A DNA stretch of 64,000 bases from Desulfogranum japonicum DSM 18378. GTDB lineage: Bacteria; Desulfobacterota; Desulfobulbia; Desulfobulbales; Desulfobulbaceae. Shown here piece after piece: positions 27,208 through 35,517 of the stretch. The first letter of the stretch is position 1. Each line of letters begins with the position of its first letter. The stretch spans positions 186,001 through 250,000 of the forward strand of contig NZ_AUCV01000003.1 in the NCBI RefSeq assembly GCF_000429945.1, read 5' to 3'. A program made the position numbers and the translations under genes. Under the pieces are notes generated by a model, which searched no databases, was not told the DNA's origin, and saw only the letters and a list, made by a program, of their open reading frames with translations.

Positions 27208-29019
27208 ATGGTTATACGGAACAGGGCCGCCTTACCTCTCAATATGCAAGGCATACATAGCCAGGCGTATCAGCTGGAACCGTTTGTTCTTGCTCTCAAA
27301 GAAGATCCGGAACGACATGAACTTGAGGAGAAAGTTGTCCAGGATTGTCGTTACTTGATATCTACCCTGCATGCAGTCGCCCGGGAGCATGGTCTGGTTT
27401 ATCTCCTGTATATGGCAGATTCTTTCGAGTATGTCTTCAATCTGGTGGATACTGGGAAAATTATACTGAATCTGGTTCATCTCGGTTTCGTGGTTGAGCT
27501 GTGTCATGTACTGGTGGCAAATAGCAAATCCATCGCTGATTTTGAAAATGATGCCCAGCTGGAGAAAGTATGCAAAAAGCTTGCTTTTGAACTATTGCGC
27601 ACCGTACCGAGAGAAGACAGCAGAGAAAAAGACGGTCAAAAAGGGCAGGGCGGCCTTGACGTGTCTGGCGGAAATGCTTCATTCCTGTCTGAGATTACAG
27701 CCATGCTGGATACTGTAGAGCAGGAACTGGTATTGTGGGATTATATTGCTTTGGATTTATCCCGTGTGGATATATTGGCTGGTCTTTTTGGTCGTTTAGA
27801 CAGCCATTTTTCCCTTTATGGTTTTCCGGAAGCAGCAAGAATTTGTCAATGTGTAGAAGCTACTTTAAAACGATTTACTCAAGGGGAACATTTTTATGGT
27901 GAGTATCCCGAACGTGTATTGATTCGTACACTGGATGCCTTGAGGACAGGCGTTGATCAGTTAACTGTCTGGGAACACAACGATATTCAGGATGCTGAAA
28001 AGCATTTGCAGGCCATACAGGGGCTTATGCATAAACCGATCGGCGAGTTACTCGTTCAGGCCGGTCTGGTTGCTCAGGAGAGTGTCGATGAAGCGCTGGA
28101 GTTGCAGAAGCAGGAAATTTTGCAGGACAGGCCACGTCGTCTGGGTGAACTGCTTATAGATATGGGGATTGTTTCCGAAGATGAGTTGAATCATGTTCTC
28201 GGTAAACAGCTCGAAATCAAGAATCAATTATCATTCATTGAAACAGAATCCGATGGGAAACGGCTCTCTGCTCTATCCGTTGGCATACAGGAAGAGGACC
28301 TGCAACTCCAGATTCCCTCGACCGTGGCAACACCTCTGTTTTCTTTAACGACGCAACTATGGAACCATTATTCTACTGACAGTCAGGCTCCGGACGCATT
28401 ATTGCAACTGAAACAATTGTGCGAGAAATTGTGCAAGGCCCAGCCCGACCAGATTGTTCAGAGGCTTAAGCAGGCAGCACACGACCTTGCTGTACTCCAT
28501 GGAAAACGCATTCATTTTGTCGTTCGCGGGGCAGATCTGGACATGGATCGAATGGTATTGTATCACTCGTTTCCTCTTATCTGCGAACTGCTTGCCAACA
28601 GTATCGAGCATGGGATTGAGTCTGAGAAGGAGCGGATATCTCAGGGTAAGGATATAACCGGCCAGGTGGCGTTGTCTTTTCTTAATCAGGCCAATGAACT
28701 CTGGATCAGTGTGGAAGATGACGGATCTGGGTTGCTGTTGGATGCCATACAGGATGTTGCCCGTAAACACCTTGACCGGAAAAGCATTGATGGATGTCTG
28801 GCCTCTGGAAATGGTGCGGCGGATTTGATTTTTTACCAGGGAGTAACCACTGCTTCAGCCTCTGGAAGAGGCAATGGTTTGCTTGGAGCCAGGGATAGCG
28901 TGGAGAAAATAGGAGGACATATCAAGGTGCTGAGCCGGCAGGGGAAAGGGACCAAAATAACATTACAGTTGCCTTTTTACCGGGGTAAGATGCAGCCTGA
29001 TGTAAAAAATCATTCTTGA
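27208..29019 (+). CDS. CheA-like ATPase with MshEN-like domain and degenerate Hpt domains
   Basis: A 603-residue protein. Residues about 20-130 and 155-245 are helical and look like two Hpt-type domains. In the second, the position of the usual phospho-accepting His appears to be Gly196. Residues 277-335 hold a tandem motif of the MshEN/GspE-N type (IGELLVQAGLV...EALELQ, then RLGELLIDMGIVSEDELNHV), a fold known to bind cyclic di-GMP. Residues 400-595 form a CheA-type GHKL ATPase: N464 in ELLANSIEHGIE, DDGSG at 504-508, GRGNGL at 553-558. No CheW-like P5 domain is present. It could be a kinase for the CheY just downstream. Ribosome-binding site is weak. Confidence 0.7.
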   Translation: MVIRNRAALPLNMQGIHSQAYQLEPFVLALKEDPERHELEEKVVQDCRYLISTLHAVAREHGLVYLLYMADSFEYVFNLVDTGKIILNLVHLGFVVELCHVLVANSKSIADFENDAQLEKVCKKLAFELLRTVPREDSREKDGQKGQGGLDVSGGNASFLSEITAMLDTVEQELVLWDYIALDLSRVDILAGLFGRLDSHFSLYGFPEAARICQCVEATLKRFTQGEHFYGEYPERVLIRTLDALRTGVDQLTVWEHNDIQDAEKHLQAIQGLMHKPIGELLVQAGLVAQESVDEALELQKQEILQDRPRRLGELLIDMGIVSEDELNHVLGKQLEIKNQLSFIETESDGKRLSALSVGIQEEDLQLQIPSTVATPLFSLTTQLWNHYSTDSQAPDALLQLKQLCEKLCKAQPDQIVQRLKQAAHDLAVLHGKRIHFVVRGADLDMDRMVLYHSFPLICELLANSIEHGIESEKERISQGKDITGQVALSFLNQANELWISVEDDGSGLLLDAIQDVARKHLDRKSIDGCLASGNGAADLIFYQGVTTASASGRGNGLLGARDSVEKIGGHIKVLSRQGKGTKITLQLPFYRGKMQPDVKNHS

Positions 29020-29173
29020 ACAAGAAAATTTGATTTCTTTCATTCTCTATTGATATGATACAACTAATGAAACGAAGGATTTCAACTCGTTGATCTCTAA
29101 CCGATTACATACAAACAACATTACTACAAATACGAAGTCGCATAAGTATACAACCCTTTAGGAGGTATGAAGG

Positions 29174-29545
29174 ATGGCAAAGAATGTTCTGCTCGTTGAT
29201 GATTCCAGCACCATGCGTAAAATAATCAGCCGCTCTCTGAGACAGGCTGGACTGGAGTTCGGCGATATCTTTGAGGCTAGTGATGGAGCAGAAGCCCTTG
29301 ACGTTCTGGAAAAAGAGTCCGTTGATATCGTTCTGAGTGATATTAATATGCCCAATATGAACGGCATTGAATTTCTTCGTGAAAAAGCTAGTCGCGATGC
29401 CATTAAAGATATACCTGTTTTCATGATCTCCACTGAGACCGGGGATGATATTATCGGAGAGGCTAAGAGTCTGGGGGCGGTAGGAGCTCTGAAAAAACCG
29501 TTTACCCCGGACAAGGTCAATGAAGTACTTGGCCCTCTTATGTAA
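29174..29545 (+). CDS. cheY: CheY-type single-domain response regulator
   Basis: A 123-residue receiver with no output domain. The acidic pocket D9-D10, phospho-acceptor D56 (VLSDINMPNMNG), S86 and K108 (KKPF) are all intact, so it should be phosphorylated normally. A strong ribosome-binding site (AGGAGG) precedes the ATG. It lies between the CheA-like gene and two CheX-type phosphatases, which points to a complete kinase-receiver-phosphatase unit. Confidence 0.92.
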   Translation: MAKNVLLVDDSSTMRKIISRSLRQAGLEFGDIFEASDGAEALDVLEKESVDIVLSDINMPNMNGIEFLREKASRDAIKDIPVFMISTETGDDIIGEAKSLGAVGALKKPFTPDKVNEVLGPLM

Positions 29546-29620
29546 TAGAGGTACCGGTATCCAAGAATATGATTCCGGTCGACTTGGTCCAGTTGGCCGG
29601 ACAATCCAGGAGGTAAGCGG

Positions 29621-30088
29621 GTGAGCAACTTTGATGGCGTTACTGAGCAGTTAATTGATTCAACCATTGAAATATTTACCGGCATGGTCATGATGGAGGT
29701 CGCCCCGACTGGGCAAGTGATGAACAGAATGAATCCTCTCAAGGATTCCATTACCGGTATGGTCGGCCTGGCAGGAATCCACAAGGGCCTTTTGGCGGTA
29801 CATCTTCCCAAAGCAGTGGCCACAGCAATTACTAGTAACTTTCTAGGTATTGAAGTGGATGCGATTACTGAAGACGTTGAAGATGCCATTGGTGAAATTG
29901 CCAATATGCTGGGTGGTAATCTCAAGTCGATCCTTTCTGATAAAGGCAAGGATATCCAGCTTTCTTTGCCTTCAACCATCTCCGGAGATGAATATAACTT
30001 TGCCTCTCAGGCTGATGTTGATACGCTTATTCTCGAATTTAAAGCACCTGAAGGTGAGTTTTATGTAGAAGTCGAACTGGAGGCATGA
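29621..30088 (+). CDS. cheX: CheX-type CheY-phosphate phosphatase (first copy)
   Basis: A 155-residue single-domain CheX/CheC-family protein. The catalytic motif with the conserved Glu and Asn three residues apart is clear (DAIGEIANMLGGNLKS). The start is GTG with CAGGAGG upstream. It ends in a 4-base overlap with a second, similar gene. Confidence 0.85.
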   Translation: MSNFDGVTEQLIDSTIEIFTGMVMMEVAPTGQVMNRMNPLKDSITGMVGLAGIHKGLLAVHLPKAVATAITSNFLGIEVDAITEDVEDAIGEIANMLGGNLKSILSDKGKDIQLSLPSTISGDEYNFASQADVDTLILEFKAPEGEFYVEVELEA

Positions 30089-30588
30089 AAATGCAAACAG
30101 ATGCGTCATGTAATGAGCATGTTTTACAAGAAAACTGCACGCAGTACCTGATAGCTGCAACCCAGGATGTCTTTGCCAGCATGATATTTATGGATATAGA
30201 ACCAGGTGAGCCGTTAACTGGCAGTGATATTCGATTTCAGACAAGCTTGAGCAGTATGATAGGGCTGGCAGGAGACCTGCGGGGACTTGTCGCGGTACAC
30301 TGCACAAGAGAGGCTGCGCTGGGTATCACATCATCCATGCTTGGGATGGATGTGGAAGAATTGGATGACGACGTCAAGGATGCCATTGGTGAAATCGCAA
30401 ACATGGTGGCTGGTGGAATGAAAGTCAGCCTTGCTGATCATAATGTAAAAATTGATCTGGCTATACCTTCAACAGCTGTGGGGAAATCCATACGGGTGAG
30501 TTCTCTAAGTAAAGGCAACAGAGTTCTTGTTCCTTTTACAACCTCTGCCGGTACGTTTGGAGTTGAATTGCAATATATCTTTGCTTAA
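30085..30588 (+). CDS. CheX-type CheY-phosphate phosphatase (second copy)
   Basis: A 167-residue paralogue of the gene before it, with the catalytic motif DAIGEIANMVAGGMKVSL retained. Both contain the pattern SMIGLAGDLRGLVAVHC / GMVGLAGIHKGLLAVHL, which shows a tandem duplication. The ATG overlaps the previous stop (ATGA), so translation is coupled and the two may act as a heterodimer, since CheX proteins dimerise. Confidence 0.82.
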   Translation: MKMQTDASCNEHVLQENCTQYLIAATQDVFASMIFMDIEPGEPLTGSDIRFQTSLSSMIGLAGDLRGLVAVHCTREAALGITSSMLGMDVEELDDDVKDAIGEIANMVAGGMKVSLADHNVKIDLAIPSTAVGKSIRVSSLSKGNRVLVPFTTSAGTFGVELQYIFA

Positions 30589-31140
30589 CCCCCCCCTCAG
30601 TTTACTCGGTCTTTTTAGGAGGTTTTTTTAACTTGCTGAAATAGCATCGTTTGTAGGGGCATGATCTTATTGTTCACTACAACGGCATATCCGGTTCCTT
30701 CAATCCCATTGCACGATATATTTCCAGGAAATTCAGGCTGGCTTCCTTTATATTTTCCCGTGAGGATACATCGCAGGCGCCTTATGCCACTTCCAGGCGC
30801 CTGCGATGAAACCTGTAGCGAATCCCCTTGCTCCCACGGGCCTGTCAATGTATGTTTCCTTGCATGACTTTGTCATATTTCTTCAACCTGCCGGAAGTCT
30901 TTTCGGCATTCTTTCTGTGTAAAGATTATTGGGAAATCTGCCGAAAAAAATAAGAGAGATTCTTTAAAAAAAGGATAACTGTGGGGTATGGCAAAGTTGA
31001 GGAAACATGAGGTAACGCTCTATTTATTTGCACAAAGCTTCTGCATGTCTTACGTTTGAAATGTATGCTCTGTCTGTTGTCGTCGTAACCTGATTTTCAG
31101 TCCAATAGAACTAAAAAATTCCGGATAGCTGACCAATTTC
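30589..31140 (+). other. 552-base intergenic region with a perfect 13-base hairpin
   Basis: No coding frame with gene-like character was seen. It contains the inverted repeat at 30769-30808 and a smaller hairpin near 30889-30910 (TGCCG/CGGCA). No clear promoter for the downstream CheC-type gene was identified. Confidence 0.4.
30769..30808. repeat. Perfect 13-base inverted repeat
   Basis: The arms are CATCGCAGGCGCC (30769-30781) and GGCGCCTGCGATG (30796-30808), with a 14-base loop. The arms are GC-rich compared with the AT-rich surroundings. There is no T-run on either side, so a classical terminator is unlikely; it looks like a REP-type or protein-binding palindrome. Confidence 0.55.
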
Positions 31141-32997
31141 ATGAAAGCCCGAGAAAGACTAGATAAAATAATCAACTCCTGTCAAAAGCGAATTCAGGAT
31201 GAGGTGTCTGCGCTTTTGGGAAAAGAGATTATCATCGGGCAACCAGTGACAGCGGTACACGACAAGGAGGCTTGTTTTGATGAAGTGATCGGTAAAACAG
31301 TTGTTGCTCATCTGCAATTTGAGGGTGAAATTGAGGGGCAGGGAGCGATCATGGTTTCCATTCAGGATGCCATTCGTGTTGGTGGAACCCTGATCATGCT
31401 GCCTGAATCAGAATTACAACTGGCCATAACCGATGAAAACTATTCAGAAGAGTTGCAAGACTCCTATGGAGAGATAGCCAATATTATTTCAGGCTCACTT
31501 ACTTCAGCATTCGAAGAGCAGTTTCCCAAGAGTTTCAGGATTGTACGTACAGAGCAGGAGGTTTTGACTCCTACCAAGGTAGACATTGATTCAGAGCAAC
31601 CTTTTCCCCCTGCTCAGTATCATCATACGACCTTTTCCATGTCCATGGCAGGAAACGCTATGGGAAATCTGCATTTGGTATTGGCGGCAGCGCCACTTGG
31701 CCTGGCAGATGCTGTTGCAGACGATTTACCAGAGCAGGAGGAGGCTGTACCAGAAGAACCTGCGGCACAGCCCCTTGAATCCGAGGCTTCTCCTGCTGAA
31801 GAGCCCGTATCAGAGGAAAAGGAAGAAGCGCCACAAAAAACAACGGCTGAACCCACTGCTGCGACTACCCCTAAACCCAAATCTCCAAAAGACCTTCAGA
31901 AGCAAAAGAAACTTATTGATGGTTTGCTCAAACTGTGTGCTGATAAGGTAGGTGAAGAAGTTACAGCCCTTGTCGGCGATCAGTTAAAACTCAATAACGT
32001 TACCCATAATATCTATACTAAAGAGGAGGTGCTGGAAATTCCCCAGGGGAAACAAGCCCTGACCAGAATGGATATCCGTGGTGACAAGACAGGGGAAGCA
32101 TACCTGCTTGTGAATGTTTCATCGGCAATTTTTATGGGGGGATCGCTGATCATGCTCCCTGAACAGGAGCTTGATGAAACTGTTCGAAATGAGGTTTTTG
32201 GTGATGATGCTCAGGACGCGTTTGGGGAAATAGCCAATATTATCGCAGGGGTATATACATCTGTATTTGAGGAGCAGTATCGGAAAAAGATAGGTTTTGT
32301 CAAGACAACGATGGAAACCCTTATTCCTGTTAAGGTTGATCCTGATTCCGACGATATAATGCCTAACCAGCTCTACTATGCAACGAGTGGTGAGGTGGTC
32401 TTTGCCGAAAAGGAAATGGGAACCTACGTGGCAGTTTTTCCAGCTGTAGCGTTCGATCTGGAAGGCCTGGCTGCAGCTGATGAAGAGGAAGTAAAGAAAG
32501 AGGCTAAAAAAGCACCTTCTGTTCCAGAGACTCCTGCCACAGAAAAGTCGGTTTCACAGGAAAAAGTTGAGGCAACAGGTGGTACCACGGGGCCCGCGCA
32601 ACCAGCCCAACCACTCCGCCAGCCTGATATACCACCCGATATATTGATATTCAGCGATGATCCGGAAGAGGGGCGTAACCTGACAACCTGTCTCTCACAA
32701 CTTGGATATCATCCCAGAGAGTTGGCCTATAAAAGTTCGGTAACAGGCAACCTGAATACTCATATCAGACTGGTCTTCATCATCATGAAAGAGGTGAGTG
32801 AGCAGGGATTTGGTGTTGCTATTAAGGTGAGCAGTGCCGGCTATCAGGTACCTTTGATTGTTGCAGGACCAGCCTGGACAAGGACATTGGTTATCAAGGC
32901 CGTAAAGTACGGGGCTGACGATATTTTGGTAACGCCAAGCATGCTTGAGGATGTTCAGGCAAAGGTAGAAATGAATTTGGGTAAAATAGCGGCTTGA
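31141..32997 (+). CDS. Double CheC/CheX-domain protein with degenerate C-terminal receiver
   Basis: A 618-residue protein. Two related domains, each about 190 residues, carry the CheC/CheX active-site motif: DSYGEIANIISG with E111/N114, and DAFGEIANIIAG with E363/N366. An acidic Pro/Ala-rich linker (about 200-250) separates them. The C-terminal ~110 residues have a receiver-like fold (DILIFSDDPEEGRNLTTCLS, YGADDILVTPSM). The usual phospho-Asp strand reads LVFIIMKE, without the Asp, so it is a pseudo-receiver. It probably dephosphorylates CheY-type proteins and senses something through the receiver-like end. Convergent with the sigma-54 activator 13 bases away. Confidence 0.75.
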   Translation: MKARERLDKIINSCQKRIQDEVSALLGKEIIIGQPVTAVHDKEACFDEVIGKTVVAHLQFEGEIEGQGAIMVSIQDAIRVGGTLIMLPESELQLAITDENYSEELQDSYGEIANIISGSLTSAFEEQFPKSFRIVRTEQEVLTPTKVDIDSEQPFPPAQYHHTTFSMSMAGNAMGNLHLVLAAAPLGLADAVADDLPEQEEAVPEEPAAQPLESEASPAEEPVSEEKEEAPQKTTAEPTAATTPKPKSPKDLQKQKKLIDGLLKLCADKVGEEVTALVGDQLKLNNVTHNIYTKEEVLEIPQGKQALTRMDIRGDKTGEAYLLVNVSSAIFMGGSLIMLPEQELDETVRNEVFGDDAQDAFGEIANIIAGVYTSVFEEQYRKKIGFVKTTMETLIPVKVDPDSDDIMPNQLYYATSGEVVFAEKEMGTYVAVFPAVAFDLEGLAAADEEEVKKEAKKAPSVPETPATEKSVSQEKVEATGGTTGPAQPAQPLRQPDIPPDILIFSDDPEEGRNLTTCLSQLGYHPRELAYKSSVTGNLNTHIRLVFIIMKEVSEQGFGVAIKVSSAGYQVPLIVAGPAWTRTLVIKAVKYGADDILVTPSMLEDVQAKVEMNLGKIAA

Positions 32998-33010
32998 TAC
33001 CTGTCCGAGG

Positions 33011-34099
33011 TCAGTTTTCCTGGCTCCAACTGGCCTGAAGCTCTTTTTTCTTTATTTTTTCCAGCAATGTTGTGCGTTTCAGGTTGAGTATACGCGCAGC
33101 TTCCTTCTTGTTTCCCTGGGTCATTTTCAGCGCCTGAACAATGAGTTGGGTCTCAAAATCGTTTACCATGGCGTTAAAATCAATACCTTCTTCCGGCCAC
33201 ATATCTTGAACCTGGGACCCTGAAGCTGGAGAAAACAACGGGAGTTGTTCCGGAGTGGCTGTCATTGAATCCTGGGCCTCACCGTTTTTGGGAGAAGCAT
33301 TTAGATTGTTACCTGCAACCGCTTCTTCACTTCGATATTTTTCAGGCAGGTCATTGTAACCGACCCGTTGCCCGCTATATAAAATTGTCATATGCTGGAC
33401 AAGGTTCTCCAGCTCTCGTACGTTACCTCTCCAGTAGAGATTTGTGAGCGTCTGCATAGCAGCCAGGTCAAAGCCCTGCAGTTTTTTGGATCGCTTTTTT
33501 CCCAGGCTGTGAATGAAATAATCAACCAGCAGGGGAATGTCTTCTTTACGTTCCCGAAGCGGTGGTATGGAAACCGGAATAACACTGAGGCGGTAGTAAA
33601 GGTCTTCTCTGAATTTTCCGTCTGTAACCATTTCCTCAAGATTTCTATGTGTGGCAGCGATTACACGCACATCCACAGGAACTGGCTTTAATGCACCGAC
33701 CGGTTCAAATTCCCTTTCCTGCAAGACTCGCAGCAGCTTGGCCTGTAGGGTGGGTTTCATGTCGCCAATTTCATCTAGAAATAGAGAACCGCCATTGGCA
33801 TATTCTATTCTTCCTATTTTTGAAGCGGTGGCACCTGTAAAAGCGCCCTTGGTGTGTCCAAACAGCTCGCTTTCAAGAAGATCCTCGGGAATAGCGGCAC
33901 AGTTAACAGGGACAAAGTTATTTTTCCCGCGGGGACTGTGATTGTGGATTGCCTTGGCGACCAGCTCTTTTCCGGTACCAGACTCACCTTGAATGAGTAC
34001 TGTGCTTAAATCATCTTCAGCGAGTTTTGCGATGAGATGAAACAAGCTTTGCATACAGTCACTTCGACCAATGATGCCGTAAAATGAATCCGTTGCCAT
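33011..34099 (-). CDS. Receiver-less sigma-54-dependent activator (FleQ/FlrA-like position)
   Basis: A 362-residue enhancer-binding protein made of an AAA+ domain that begins almost at residue 1 and a C-terminal Fis-type helix-turn-helix ([20 protein letters not shown]). Walker A GESGTGKE is at 38-45, the sigma-54 contact loop GAFTGA at 85-90, and Walker [12 protein letters not shown] just after. There is no N-terminal sensory domain, so control must be by a partner or by expression. The gene 7 bases upstream encodes a cyclic-nucleotide-binding protein that could be that partner. It may drive the sigma-54 promoter found before motA; this is inference. Confidence 0.88.
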   Translation of the reverse strand: MATDSFYGIIGRSDCMQSLFHLIAKLAEDDLSTVLIQGESGTGKELVAKAIHNHSPRGKNNFVPVNCAAIPEDLLESELFGHTKGAFTGATASKIGRIEYANGGSLFLDEIGDMKPTLQAKLLRVLQEREFEPVGALKPVPVDVRVIAATHRNLEEMVTDGKFREDLYYRLSVIPVSIPPLRERKEDIPLLVDYFIHSLGKKRSKKLQGFDLAAMQTLTNLYWRGNVRELENLVQHMTILYSGQRVGYNDLPEKYRSEEAVAGNNLNASPKNGEAQDSMTATPEQLPLFSPASGSQVQDMWPEEGIDFNAMVNDFETQLIVQALKMTQGNKKEAARILNLKRTTLLEKIKKKELQASWSQEN

Positions 34100-34106
34100 A
34101 AGATGA

Positions 34107-34598
34107 TCAGATTGGTGTTATATCGGCGAGTTTACTGGTGGTTCGCCTCATGTTCAAACTGAGGAGCCGCATAATTTTCTTCAATAAGGTTACACCTAAT
34201 GCTGGATATTGCTTGGTAAGAATATCAAAACCTTTTTTGGTGAGGATAATAACCACAGTGGGTTGCCTGGCAACAACACTGGCCGACCTGGGAGATTTAT
34301 CGATGATTGCCATTTCCCCAATGGTATTGCCTTTCCCAAGCCTGGCTACGACACGATAATCCCCAGTGTTTGTTTTTTTGAGGACATCGAGTAATCCCCG
34401 TACGACAAAACACATATAATCCCCTTTCTCTCCCTCTGTGAAAAGGTAATTTCCTCGCATAATTTCCATATAATTCATATGTTTGGAAAGTGTATCCAGC
34501 TCATCCATTTTAAAAGAATCAAAGAGGGGCAGAGTTAAAATGAGATCTCTGGTTTTTTCTTCGTTCTCGGTCAGGGGCTGGTCAGCGATGAAATCCAC
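34107..34598 (-). CDS. Cyclic-nucleotide-binding-domain protein
   Basis: A 163-residue protein that is essentially one CRP-type cNMP-binding domain ([20 protein letters not shown], then the phosphate-binding cassette [15 protein letters not shown] with its Arg). A C-terminal helix follows; there is no DNA-binding domain. The frame stays open to 34709 through a hydrophobic, AT-rich stretch without a good start. GTG at 34598 is chosen, with GGAG about 12 bases upstream; the start is uncertain. It is co-oriented with, and 7 bases before, the sigma-54 activator gene. Confidence 0.72.
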   Translation of the reverse strand: MDFIADQPLTENEEKTRDLILTLPLFDSFKMDELDTLSKHMNYMEIMRGNYLFTEGEKGDYMCFVVRGLLDVLKKTNTGDYRVVARLGKGNTIGEMAIIDKSPRSASVVARQPTVVIILTKKGFDILTKQYPALGVTLLKKIMRLLSLNMRRTTSKLADITPI

Positions 34599-34776
34599 GA
34601 TATAGGATATCTCCAGATTTTGTAAGCTGAATGGAAAAAATATGAGTAGTACTCTGTTGTAGTATGTCAAATATAAATAACAGTACCACACAAATACCTG
34701 TGAAGACAAGGTGTAGAGTGAAATTGTGTCATTTTCTTGACAACGGGTTGATGTCTTTTAAGGAAAGAGGATTGTT

Positions 34777-35355
34777 TTGAAACAAATATCACGTAAAATT
34801 GATATGTTATCTTTTGTAAGGGTGTTCCCATTATCGGAAATGTGCTGGATAAAAACCCTGACATTTTCTTTGTTTTGCATTTTTCTTCTTACTGTCTATG
34901 CCTGCGCCGGAAGTACGGCTGGTGTTGGCATGTCAGAAGCCAAATCCTGGACAGGCAATGTGTATCAGGTTTTGGATGGCGACTCCATTCGTGTGAAAAA
35001 CGGTAAAAATCGCGTGGAGGTGAGATTATACGGAATAGATGCTCCAGAATACAACCAGCCTTACGGCATTGCTGCCAAAAAGTATGTTAAAGCCAGTATA
35101 CTTGGGAAAAAGGTGACTGTAACTCCAATGGATAAAGATCGCTATGGGCGCACCGTTGCCTGGGTCCAGAATGATGAGGAGAGTGTGAATGCAGGCCTGG
35201 TTCGTAACGGGTATGCCTGGGTATATGGGAAATACTGTGTAGACAAGGTGAACTGCAACAATCTCAAAAAACTGGAAAGGAAAGCGCGGAGAGCGGGCAA
35301 AGGTCTTTGGCAATCCAAGGAGTCCATACCTCCTTGGCAATGGAAACGGCGTTGA
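34777..35355 (+). CDS. Staphylococcal-nuclease-type secreted nuclease
   Basis: A 192-residue thermonuclease-fold protein. An N-terminal hydrophobic export segment ends near VYACAGS, which could be a lipobox. The SNase catalytic residues are visible: VLDGDSI, the Arg/Asp/Glu of VRLYGIDAPE, and the Arg of DKDRYGRTVAWV. TTG at 34777 with AGAGG upstream is taken as the start; the first ATG (34804) lacks a ribosome-binding site. It is divergent from the cyclic-nucleotide gene. Confidence 0.88.
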   Translation: MKQISRKIDMLSFVRVFPLSEMCWIKTLTFSLFCIFLLTVYACAGSTAGVGMSEAKSWTGNVYQVLDGDSIRVKNGKNRVEVRLYGIDAPEYNQPYGIAAKKYVKASILGKKVTVTPMDKDRYGRTVAWVQNDEESVNAGLVRNGYAWVYGKYCVDKVNCNNLKKLERKARRAGKGLWQSKESIPPWQWKRR

Positions 35356-35417
35356 AATATATTTTTCACCGTTCACCTGCATCCTCGACCGAGTCGCCCC
35401 TCCGGCGTCTGCCTCTG

Positions 35418-35466
35418 GCACAATTTGACTGACACCAGGCCATTGCTCGGCTCAGTCAAATTGTGC
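35418..35466. repeat. Perfect 15-base inverted repeat between convergent genes
   Basis: The arms GCACAATTTGACTGA (35418-35432) and TCAGTCAAATTGTGC (35452-35466) surround a 19-base loop. It sits in the 162-base gap between the convergent nuclease and octaheme cytochrome genes, where a two-way terminator would be expected, but no T-run follows on either strand. Confidence 0.5.
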
Positions 35467-35517
35467 AGATGTAGCGTCTTTACTCAGTGCGAATGGTTAC
35501 AGCTTAAATGTTCCTAT

